From NCBI GenBank assembly GCA_019648995.1, contig BLXT01006120.1, positions 1,720,639 through 1,748,920 of the forward strand: 28,282 bases of DNA. Reading direction: 5' to 3'. Each line of letters starts with the position of its first letter. Position 1 is the first letter of the stretch. Shown one piece after another: positions 1 to 10,534 of this stretch. Position numbers and translations under genes: made by a program. The notes beneath the pieces were generated by a model. The model searched no databases and was not told where the DNA came from. It saw only the letters and a program-made list of their open reading frames with translations. The DNA is from Plakobranchus ocellatus (Eukaryota > Mollusca > Gastropoda > Plakobranchidae).

Positions 1-205
1 GTCTCTCTACCTGTCTACTCCCATACAGCCTTTGTCTGGCTTCAATATTTCTTTTCCTCCTCTCACTCACTTCACTCTCTCTCTATCTATCTCTCGCTCG
101 CCCTCTGTGCTTTTCATTGTCTCTTCCTATGTCGCTGCCTATCTTTGCCTTTTTCTCTGCCTCGTCTGCTTATCTATCTCTGTTGTTCTCTCTCTCTCTC
201 TTTAA
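1..205. repeat. CT-rich simple-sequence tract
   Basis: The first 205 bases are dominated by tct/ctct units with tctatctatct and ctctctctctc runs. The apparent open frame at 117-353 is an artefact of this composition followed by a SINE. Confidence 0.8.
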
Positions 206-330
206 TAAACACAGTGGCTTGCGAGTCCGCTCTGAGAGTGAGATTGCAGGTCGACTCCCGTCACCGGCGCTCTGGCCTGACGGATGGCCTGAAAGCCTGA
301 GATCATCTTGTTGTGGGCTGGCTATATATA
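205..330 (+). mobile_element. tRNA-derived SINE copy 1 (damaged A box)
   Basis: The stretch from acagtggcttgcgagtc to about 303 aligns with the better-preserved copy at 2454-2688: gcgagtcygcyctgaga, then a B-box-like ggtcgactcccg, then ggcgct.tggc.tgacgga.ggcc. The A-box half is shortened by a deletion of about eight bases, and the B box lacks one base. After gag the copies diverge: this one continues atcatcttgttgtgggctggc. Boundaries are approximate. Confidence 0.6.
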
Positions 331-729
331 ATTATCAAACCTATCATAAATAATCGAATGGTTTTTTTCGTTAAACAAGTGGGTTATCAAAAGCGGTTTC
401 TTTTTAGGACAATGTAAAAAGTATAGAATTTTTCACAAACCAGAACTCAATTGCATAAATTATCCTTCCAATAACTCAGCAATAATGTTTTTATTTTTTT
501 TAAACGTTGCCTAATATTTTACATGTATTCATATTGGAACTAGAGTTGACGTTGCATGTTGACTATCCCATTCTGTTATTAAGTGATGTCAAATTTATGG
601 CACCCAGTTGCGGAAGACGTCGATGGCGAATTCGAACGCGCACCTAGCAGTTCAAAGTTGTGTCCTCACTTTCCCATTGTTTTTTTTATCTGTAGATTGT
701 TATTGTATTGCTGCTTTATTGTTGACATA
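331..729. other. Intergenic stretch, nothing recognised
   Basis: AT-rich sequence between the first SINE and the AGC/AGT microsatellite. The open frame starting at 583 is unremarkable and runs into the serine-coding microsatellite, so it is not taken as a gene. Confidence 0.5.
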
Positions 730-807
<78 letters not shown>

Positions 808-819
808 TGTAGTAGTAGT
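730..819 (+). repeat. (AGC)n/(AGT)n compound microsatellite
   Basis: About eight agc units (730-753) switch to about eighteen agt units, with one interruption (ttgt) near 808. The long serine run in one frame results from this repeat and not from a gene. Confidence 0.97.
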
Positions 820-1643
820 GGTGATTGTGGTTGTGATGGTTGCAGTTATTATCATCATTATTTCCGTTACACTGTTACTATATTTTGCTCAGCCCAGTCG
901 CCAGTATCACATGTTTACTACTATTAGCAGCTGGTGCAATATAAAATAAAAAGACATAATCATTATTATTCTCTGGTGTATGGAGCCACTTTAAGTTTAT
1001 GATTAAATCCGGCTCTGCGGGATTGATACAGGTAATAGCATTATGCTGTGGTTTTACGTGTATAAATGAACACATAGTTACACAGCTGCAATCTCTTACT
1101 ATTATCTAAAAGTTGAATGAATTACTAAAAAGTACGAAAATAAAAACTAAGCATAAACAAACGAGTTGAAAAGTAAAAATACGTTCTTTTGGGCACGGCT
1201 AAGATTCACATGTTACACAGTGTAGGTATGCTGATTTGCGAAAACTGACAAGTAGAGAGAATATAATCAGCACAATCGCTTTTGTGCTCCACAATTATCG
1301 TGTTTGTTTTCTTCCTAAGCAAAATAAACAGTGAGCGAACTCACTACGTTTTAAATTAAAGGGAGAACACTTAAAAGTTGCCTGAATGAAATAGAAAAGG
1401 GAAATAAATTTAACTTTCCTTTTTAATTTTGTTTACAATTACTGTATTAAAGAAATGGTTAAATATTGGGCCTTTTTTTTTTTAAAGTGTTTTACGTGTC
1501 TTACTCAATTGTTCTTTCTTTCAATAACTATCTAGAGACCTTAATATTTAGATATAGACAAATTATCCTGTCCTTATCTCTGACTAATAAGCTATCTTGG
1601 GAACTCTCCCTTTCTGTAGCTATTTATATATGTGTTACACACA
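820..1643. other. Intergenic stretch, nothing recognised
   Basis: AT-rich DNA without homology I can name, splice-flanked exons or RNA genes. Confidence 0.5.
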
Positions 1644-1668
1644 ATGAGAGAGAGAGAGAGAGAGAGTG
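1644..1668 (+). repeat. (GA)n microsatellite
   Basis: An uninterrupted gagaga tract, followed directly by a GC-richer block. Confidence 0.95.
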
Positions 1669-1679
1669 AGTGCCTATCA

Positions 1680-2040
1680 GAGTGATTTGCATAGGAACTA
1701 GCTTCTGAGCCCCAACGGTGTCTAGAGCCCGTAAAACGGCCGTGGTTCACACATTCTGTCGGTCTGCGCTTCCCGACATTATGCTTTGGGTCTAGTGTGG
1801 TTCCTCCCATTATGACGCCGGGATACACATGTGTATCAATTTTTGGTCCGCTTGGTTGCTGGCGAGGGAAGCTTTGTCGTACCGTGGGTGAGAAGTCCAT
1901 GGGCTACGAGCACAGGCGCTAGTGTGTTCAGCAATGTGGTGTCAGTAGGGCGGCCTCGATCGTTCCATGGAAACATGGAACACGTAATGGTGTGCGATGG
2001 TTGGCTGGAAGCCGACGCCATCACCCCCTCGGCTAAATTT
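1680..2040. repeat. GC-rich block of unknown origin, probable old mobile element
   Basis: Composition changes sharply from the AT-rich surroundings. Overlapping frames are open on both strands but match no family I recognise. It contains a perfect 16-bp palindrome, gatacaca/tgtgtatc (1822-1837), and a hairpin ttccatg-gaaa-catggaa (1963-1980). A non-autonomous repeat or decayed element is the likeliest explanation. Edges are approximate. Confidence 0.35.
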
Positions 2041-2453
2041 TTGATTACCTCCCTTTAATTCATTGAGTTTGTCCACTTTAAAAATAGTAAGATCAAGGGA
2101 GATAAAAATTATAAAATATGATTGATAAAGCACCCTTTTTCTCAGACAAACCGACAATGATATGTCTTCTTTGATATCCCTTGTGATTTATCTTTTCATA
2201 AACAGAAATTCTGACAGGTATGTAGGAGTTATTGGTTCAAGGTATCGTTCTGTTTGCTTGCTTTTTGCTGGCTTCTGTGCAATCAGTTATATTGTTAATA
2301 TTTTTTTTTTTTAAGTCACCGTTTACAAATAACTACTCTCTGGAAGTCAGAATTGTTTGTCAAATTTCTTTTGGGCCGATCCGAACAATTGACAATAAAC
2401 ATCTCCTTCCTTTTTTCTATCTCCTCTTGTTATTTCTTTTCTCTAGCTCCCCC
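2041..2453. other. Intergenic stretch, nothing recognised
   Basis: T-rich sequence leading up to the second SINE. No coding or RNA signal was seen. Confidence 0.5.
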
Positions 2454-2688
2454 GGGGCGTCAGTAGCACAATGGCTAGCGAGTCTGCCCTGAGATCTGCA
2501 GGGACCCTTCTGTCGCGGGTGCGAGCCCCGCCATTGGCGCCTTGGCATGACGGAGGGCCCGAGAAAAATGAGTAAGTCTCAGGATGAGAGCAGGATGAGT
2601 AAGTCTATGCGATAGTATAAAATTGCCCAAGTGATTTTATCCCCATAATGTGAGTGAGTGATTGTGTGAGTGTGTGAGTGTGTTCTGT
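2454..2688 (+). mobile_element. tRNA-derived SINE copy 2 (A box, T-arm and GTGA tail intact)
   Basis: The head looks like a tRNA. An A box, tagcacaatgg (2464-2474), fits the RNA polymerase III pattern. A perfect 5-bp T-arm (gcggg/cccgc, 2515-2531) closes a 7-nt loop, tgcgagc. The body continues with ggcgccttggcatgacggag, shared with copy 1. It contains atgagtaagtct twice and ends in a gtga/gtgtga-rich tail near 2650-2685. The tRNA of origin was not identified. It is a non-coding retroposon that depends on a LINE for mobility. Confidence 0.7.
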
Positions 2689-3184
2689 GACGCCCTACAA
2701 AACACGTAGTAAGAACTGTGGACTCAAGTCAATAATAATAACGACTGTGAGCTCTTCAAGGCTTAATACAATGTCTACTACAAAGTTTACTAATCGTATC
2801 TTAAATTGTTGTGTATCTGAGCGAAAGGGTGTGAAAGTGAGTGAAAAAAAAAACAAAGAAAAAAATACAATAGCAAATGAAAAGAGACGCAGGCAGCTAG
2901 ACATAAGACTTAGCTTATGCTCACCTCAGAAACACTCACATTAATTCATTGAGCATTGGCCTGATCTAGTTTATCTAAATCTTTAGCATAAGAATGCTTA
3001 ATTCTTGGTTCCTAGCACTGTCTCAGGTTGGTAAACTCTCAGTAAAAAAAACAGCCCCCCCCCCCCAAAAAAAAACCAACAAAAAACCAACCCAAAAAAC
3101 CATGTTTATCTGTTATGATTATATATATGCAATTCATGGCCCCATTTTTTTCTGCTGTATTTAAGATAGACTGTTGATGTCACT
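2689..3184. other. Intergenic stretch with a homopolymer C/A tract
   Basis: No gene is evident. A C-run at about 3054-3066 passes straight into A-rich sequence, a spot prone to sequencing or assembly length errors. Confidence 0.5.
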
Positions 3185-3236
3185 TTGTCATAATCGCCAA
3201 CAAAATCACAAGAACAGACCAATGTAAGATTTTATT
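3185..3236 (-). promoter_or_regulatory. Candidate polyadenylation site (AATAAA plus GT-rich element)
   Basis: On the minus strand AATAAA (3231-3236) is followed after about 10-15 nt by TTGGTCTGTTCTTGTG and then TTTTGTTGG, a typical GT-rich downstream element. A second AATAAA followed by an A-run lies just upstream in the transcript, within 3262-3287. It would end a transcript of the LTA4H-like gene if the 3' UTR is about 4.5 kb. Confidence 0.35.
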
Positions 3237-6200
3237 CTTGTATGAAAAACATTTGTCCGTGTTTTTTTTTTTTTTAATTTATTTTCAGTGCAAAAGGAAT
3301 GTTACTGTAGGATACAATCAAAAGCAAAAAAATAAAAACAAGGCAAATAAAATAACTTGTAAGAGGCAAACTTCATTTGCAGAGACTAATTAAAATTCTC
3401 TCTTCCTATTAGCAAGACTTACGAACACAATTTCACAATTCGGCTGCATACAAACATATCAATAACAATCTTCAACATCAAATCTCAATCAGTATTCTTG
3501 CATGATTCAAAATGAAATAACTTTCTGTTTCTTATCTATCTGCTGCATTTTCATCAAACATATTATTCGACATAAAAATTGTATTGTAAGAAGTGCCAAT
3601 ATGAGAAGAAAAAAAAAGATATAAGCACATATCCAATGAATACTATTACATAATTTGATTTCTTGATGCGAAAGCAATAGAATATTTTGTTTCAAGACTG
3701 TTCCCATTGAGTTGTGAGTCACGTTTTGAACATTTCAAACCACTGAGACATGATACAGCCTGAAACTACTTTCTGTGAACATTGCAGGGGCGATATGTTG
3801 ATCAGGTGTCAAGACAAAGCTTTTAGACTTCTGTAAAGAGCATCAAAACAAAAAGCAACAACTTAAAATTCTTTTTTTTTCCCTCAAAATAAATATATGA
3901 GACAGCCCAATCATAAGGACCATCTTTAACATATTAAGTTTACAATCATGTTTGAGTTGGGGCTCTTTCAAAAAAAAGATATATTATATATGAGCCACAG
4001 TCAAAAAACTGGCCATTGCTTAATTCAATGTCAAGCCAAGCTGAAAAAGTTCCGCGTCACAGAAGAATTTACATGTCTACATATATAAGTGGTCTCTAAA
4101 TACTTTTGTGCTTTGCAAAAACAAGACCATCTTCAACAAAATTGGTCTCAAATTAAAGATATAGGTTCATTTTATCATGTCACAAATCCCATTGGCTTAA
4201 ACTGCTTTTACATTCATGGCAGCCTCATGACCTCATACAATTCAAGACCAATAAAACCTGAAAATTTATGCTCTAAAAAGTAAAAATGCCACGGCTTATT
4301 TATGAACTGTAGAAATTGTTTCCGTGATTTAAAAAAAAAAAACAAATGGCAGGAGCCCAGGGCCTAAAATGACCTGAAACAAATCAAGATTGCCTTAAGT
4401 CTAATGTTGTACATTTTTTGTCAACTGTTACACTACCAGTTTTACCTGGTATTGCACTTAAACTTTTAAATGCCTGGAATGGAAGAATGTTTCCTGATGA
4501 GATCAAACTGCCGCATTTTTCATTGTTACGACGCATCAACGGGGCTAAGACATGTGTCATACTGTCTTTGTTTTAATGATACGATCGTTATTATAGAGCT
4601 TATGATTAATGCAACTGTCAAGGTCGCATTTCTCTTTGATTTGTGAATGTTTGTTTTTAATATAATTTTTTAACAATAAATTAGAGGATTGGAGACATTT
4701 ACATATGAACCTAGCTAAATTACAGCAAATTGGCCACAGCAGAACTGATTGTTTGGGTTCCAGTCACTGTCACATACACTATGAAAGACACTATGATTAG
4801 CAGTTTGTCATTTCTCAAATCTAATACTAGCAGAAGCTGAAGAGAATGCCAAATAAAAACCCTGCAACAGAACTGCATCATCTGCTCTGAGTCAAATGTA
4901 CCCATTATCAATGCTCCAGCTGCAATGTTGGCCTCAATCCAGACCATTGTTTCCCGTTGCTCCATGCAAAAAAAGACTATCGACGCGGCCTCTATTGAAA
5001 GTTGGCTGAAAGCCCTGCACCAGGGCTAAAATGTTTAAAAAAAAAAAAAGAAGGCTGAAAATGGTCAAGCATAAAAAAGGACTGGAATTTACAGCTATGG
5101 CTCTCTATTTTTTTCCCTTTTTTTTTTAATTACACATCCAATGATAATTTTTCAAAAAAGGTGGAAACCGTCTTTTAATGAGCGGACAACAAGGTCGCGA
5201 TAAGCAGAAATCTGCCTTTAGGTGACCCATTCCCAGCCTTGAAAAAACAACAACTCTTTTTCATCACCCCACCTCTGAAAAAAAAACAAAAAACAAAAGA
5301 AAAAACAAAAATAAAGCCAGTCCTTTTCAGGGCTAAAGGAAAACCTTTAGTGTGGCTATGGTCCTAAGCCCACAAAAGGAGAAATAGAAGAGGGGCTGTC
5401 CACTAAATCTAGTTTAGTCTTATTTTACTTGATACAACATATTACTTCCAAAAATTCTATTACATAAAATTTGTGATCAACAAACTAATATATGTTGTTG
5501 CAGTACATGTGGACTTTTTTTTTATAAACTAAATAGCCTAACATAGCATTTTTTTTCCTTCATAACATTAAAAAAAATGAATAAAATACCAAAAGCTTTT
5601 AAGAAAAGAATAAATTACACAGTGAAAATAGGGAACATAACACTAACAGCTTTAAGAAAATATATGCTTTTAATTTGATTATTTTTTTTTAAATTAAAAC
5701 AAAGCAGTTCATTGGTCACTTAAGTGCACCACAGCAAATCACACAAAAGTTCTCTCCCATACCCCTGAATTTACATTAAACAAGGCCTGCCAGCCTCACA
5801 CTTGAAGTCAAGATTGCCAGCAACACTGATGCCCTACAGGGATTAAATTATCCAAACATATCTTTCAAATTTTTTTTCTATATATCTAATAGCAACTGAA
5901 AATATATTATTCTGTCAACATTCTGTTGTGCCTCTCTCAGTTTTAAGCTGTAAATAGTCAGAGCCCAAAATTTAACCACACTGACTTAAAACAACACTAA
6001 TAGATTTGCTTAACTTATAGGCAAGATAAAACATATCAGATATCTTATTTTGGGTAGGTTTGAAACTGTTATCACCATTGCAAAGAGAAATACTGCCACT
6101 TTATTTTTATAAATTAAGTTTTACACTTTTTCTCTGCCTTTTTTTTATCTACAGACTTCTTCAGAAATTAACAGAACAAAGACACATCTTTCATACATCA

Positions 6201-7719
6201 AAATTCAAAAAGATTTTCCTCACAGGTTAAATTTAGGATTTGGAAAAACAGGAGCTGATAGCTCAATATATAGACGTCATAAACTGAGGGCCAAGAAATT
6301 CTTTTCTATGATAAAGGAAAAAAAAAACCCACGACATGCAATATCAACCACTAACTAAACTGGAGAGAGCAGGGGCTGTAGGCCTATGCAACTTGAGGTC
6401 AAGTCAAATTTAGCTTAGTCAGTAAGTCACATTCAACAGAAGGGCACTTGGCTGGCAGGGGTGATTTGAAACATGGACACTTTATTAAAAAATTTAATAT
6501 GAGTTGCAGTCCCACAAAATGAGCGGAGTTGTTGTTCTGCATGAAAGACTTTAAATGAAAACCATCAACTAGAGGGATGAAAACAACTCACTTCTCTATA
6601 TAAAGACTTATGCTGTAGACTTTCTGTACATAAAGCATTAGAAATGTTTACTTTATCAATTTTATTATTATGATTGAATTTCATTGGTGTAGACCCCAAC
6701 TCAACGCATTTTGTGAGGAAAAACAAAGTTTGTGCATAATTAAGATTGGGTTTTCTTGCCTGAATGATGCAATGATTTTAGTAGTCTTGTTTCCATGGTT
6801 ACAAAACCAAACAAAAAAATTACACAATTTTATGTCAGCTTCACACTTGTATAAAAAAATTTTTATCTGAAAAACTATACGACACCCAGCTGACAATCTA
6901 GCTATATCTAAATTTTTTTAAAATTGATAAGGAATAAGGTCAAGGTTCACCATCAAAATTGAATTTTACATTAGTGCAAGACTAGATCAAAATGCCTTAG
7001 AGTGCAATCAAGATAGGATACATTGATTTCTTGCTTTATTTGTTTTGTTATTTTTCTTTTTTCATTATGTGGTTTAGGCTTGCGAAACATCTTGAGCTTC
7101 TCTAAGGACATTGAATAGATCTACATTCATCGTTTTTTGCCAAGCTTCAAAACATCTTTTTTTTGCAGCTCGATTTTGGTTTTTTTTTATTTTAAACAGA
7201 GTCCTTGGGGGCCTTTGGTTTTTTTTTTTTTTTTAACAATCAACATTGCTACATTATCATTTTAACTTTCAAAAGAAACATGTTTGTTTGTCAGAATTTA
7301 TTGCTTTGTTTACTTTTGAGTGGATCACTGGATGCCTCTGTGGTTTTTGTTTTTTTTCCAAAAATAGTTTAATAGTCCTCCAAATTTAAAATGATTATTA
7401 AATTGTTTTATGCTTTGCTTTATTATGGAAAACATTATAGTTTCATTTGTAGCATTTACGTCAATGACAATGAGCAATTACAGACGTATGAATAAAACGT
7501 TTTTGTGCTTCATTTGGTTGTTCACATTTTGATTTTATGCATGCTATAAGCGCACATTCATGACAAAATACCAAATTCTGTGGAGCACGATGATGATGAC
7601 AAGTTGAAAATAGCTGAGATACAATTTAAAAATTAAAAGAAATAATTGTAAAAAGGTTAAGAAATTAAAAGAAATAATTTTAAAAAGAAGGGAAATGAGC
7701 TGATCAGAGGAAAGACGAT
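3216..7719 (-). other. Probable long 3' UTR of the LTA4H-like gene (no other gene seen)
   Basis: About 4.5 kb below the stop codon lacks coding exons, SINEs and microsatellites, unlike 1-3070. Homopolymer A and T runs are frequent. The open frames here (for example on the minus strand at 4720-4965) match no family I recognise and lack coding character. A good polyadenylation signal lies at 3231-3236. Nearer AATAAA candidates on the minus strand, such as 7419-7424 and 7292-7297, have poorer downstream elements, so a shorter UTR is possible. Inside it, 5011-5027 forms a perfect 7-bp stem with a 3-nt loop (agccctg/cagggct). Confidence 0.35.
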
Positions 7720-7840
7720 TCACTCTTCAAGTCCGAGATCCTTGGCAACAAGCATGGCAGTAGTGCTGTGCATCTCATGACGGACTTTGTTAAAGTTGGC
7801 AATGGCCTGAGCCCTGGCTTCCTCCCATGCATTGAGGTCT
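7720..7840 (-). CDS. LTA4H: LTA4H terminal coding exon with stop codon
   Basis: This exon opens after a CTTTCATAG acceptor, completes the Lys codon, and encodes [17 protein letters not shown], then [19 protein letters not shown] and EE before TGA at 7720-7722. It matches the human end HPVTAMLVGKDLKVD. The length from the RMK motif to the stop is close to that of the vertebrate protein, so the C-terminus appears intact. Transcription must continue toward lower coordinates into the 3' UTR. Confidence 0.95.
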
Positions 7841-10498
7841 CTATGAAAGGCAAACAAAATAGAGCTTATATACATATTCAACATGTGGAAAAAAGGCATA
7901 TAAATGTCAGACTTTACCTTTCAATTAGAGTAAGACACAATGATTTTGCTACACCATTTTATCAACTGAAATTCATTTGTTTGCAAAAAGTAATATGTAT
8001 AACATTACCTTACAGAAGTTAAGTGAGTTTGAATCCATAAGTCATAGTTTGAGAAAAGGCATTTAAATTTTTTTTTTTTTTTTTGGTTTTGAAATGTGTT
8101 GTCAAAACATTTTCAAAGCCAGTATTTTATTTCGAAATTAGTATGAAACTTTCTAGCTTTCTTGTTTTATAAAAATATTACATGCAAAAGTATGAATTTT
8201 TCAAATAAAAATACTATCTTATGAAATTTAAATAATGTAACATTTTTCTTTTCATGGTGAAAACCATATGACAGCAGCACCACTTATTAAAATAATTTTA
8301 ATTTAATACAAAGGCTTTTCCTTTTCAAGTGTCATTTCTGACTTATTCATAGTGTTTTAAAATGATAGAGGTATATACATGCATATGTAGACCAATATTA
8401 TAATTTTTTTTTTTTAAATGGAAAAATATACTGAATATGTGTAAAACAGCTATTAAGAACCCTTTCCGTTTAGCTAGCTCCAAGGAAAAGATTTGTAACA
8501 TCTACCAAGATTCATTGCTCACTTTAGAAAAAAAAAGGATGGGTTTATAGAAAAAAAAAGGATGGGCTTGTGATAATACAGTATGACAAAGAGCTTCATT
8601 AAAAAGAGAAAGAGGAAAGCAGATAGAGAAAAAGAGAAGAGACTTAATTTAAAGGAAAAAAAAAAGCTGGAAGCAGAGACTAGATTGATTGACCATACTG
8701 ACAGCTACAAAAATTCAAGATATATGTGTAATCATTATCATGCCTGACCACAACAGCTTATGAGCAAGGCACTTGATGATGATAGTGTTTGTACAAATCT
8801 GAAAATTCATTTTTGCTTCTTAAAACAATTCTTTAACCTCACTTTATTTTACATGCATATTATGAAGACTAACTTATACTAACTTATAGACAGGTCGGAC
8901 AAATTTCATCCTCCCTTGTTCAGTGACAAAATTGAGAGCAAGAGGTATGCAGTCCACCCATCTGGCTTTTATGCACAGGCGAAGCCATCTGGTAAAAATG
9001 AAACCAAAAACAGACAAATTTTATTCACAACACACAATAGCAAAAAGTGGCAACAGTCACAAAGCAAAGAAAAACAAAACGATCTTATTGGTGCATTGCA
9101 TAAATAAATGCACTGGTCTCCAGGTAAGAAACTACTAGAAGTATAATCCCAAAATAAAGGAGGCAAAGCTTTAACAGGTCAAAATGCAAGATATAAGGTG
9201 TGATAGTCTTGATTATAATGAAATGTTTTTGATCTTCAGCCTTAGTAGAATACCTTGGATTCAAAAAGTGACAAATGTACCCACCTCAAGTTTAGCAAAA
9301 GGAAGCAAGGCCATCACTAACTTCAATGGAGAAATGAAATCACACATAGGTAAGTTTATCTACAGACACATACGTGTATAACTGAATGCAATGCAAGTGT
9401 CTCTGTGTGTTTACATGCAGGTGTAGGTGGCGGTAGAATATAGCCATTGTGAGAGAAAGATGGTGAGAACAATCGGCCTTCTGCAGTGGTCTAGGCAATC
9501 CTAGAACTAGGAGGACCCACTGATGGGTGGAGTGCAACTTATCTCGTAAACCGGTGCTGGACAATGGGAGCGTCCAATAGTTTGTAAGATTCATGATACT
9601 GGACGCTGCCAGCTTCCAATGGGTTTGTTCTAATTCTTAACTTGTTTTGAATTTTAGACTAACAAAATTATTCCGAAACTACTTTATTTGCCCCTGGATT
9701 ACTTCTTTTACATTTTGAACTACACATCCTATCTGATTGCTTTGTGTGAGAAAAAAAACTTAAGAGTTTAAAGGTTAAACAAAGTATTTAAAAATAAAAG
9801 GTGCGGGGGGAACATTCTAAGAGGAGACTAATTAATGACCATGTGCTTACACAACTAAGTATTCACTCTATTTAGAAGAACCAAGCTTGAGCTCATGCTA
9901 AACTACAAAGACCTGGGTATTGATGATGCTATTGACCGAGTGTGCAGATGTAGAGTTTAGTCACTGCATCTCTGACCCTGATGGTTTTGCTCCTTAAGCT
10001 GTTTCATGTCCTATCTTTCACAATGTATATATATTTTTTTCATAATTACAGCAAACTTTTTATACAATGAGAGCTTGGGTTTGGCGAGAGCATAATGCCA
10101 GGCCCATGTAATTCGTTATATCCAATATTTACTGTAATCCAAACTAGCTGTATTCGCATCAGAAACATATTCCATTAAAACAACTTGCATAGCATTTCAG
10201 AAAAATTCTTTGCAGCATTTGAGAAACAAAAGCAGTCCAGACTTATTATAAAAGTCAGAATAAAGACCAATAATTATATTTCGCATTGAACTGTTTGCAC
10301 TGATAAAGTATCTTGAGGTTCACAAGTTTAGAGTGAGTATTAGTGCTCTGGTGGATCATTTGACTAACCAGGGAGAGGTATCGGTTCAGTTCCCAGTCTA
10401 TGTTGATAAATTTTATGTGCTTCTGTGTCCACCAACTACTAATTGGTCACCAAAGTATCTTAAGGCTCAGCCAAGAAACTGCAGCACATTGAAAAAAG

Positions 10499-10534
<36 letters not shown>

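Noticed and set aside
583..927. Open frame encoding a long serine run
   Set aside because: The serines come from the AGC/AGT microsatellite. There is no flanking domain or splice context.
1592..1900. 102-codon minus-strand open frame
   Set aside because: It overlaps the GA repeat and an unrelated open frame on the other strand. GC-rich sequence alone can explain it.
4720..4965. 81-codon minus-strand open frame within the probable 3' UTR
   Set aside because: It has a natural-looking composition but no recognised domain, no conserved motif and no splice sites that fit. Chance is more likely.
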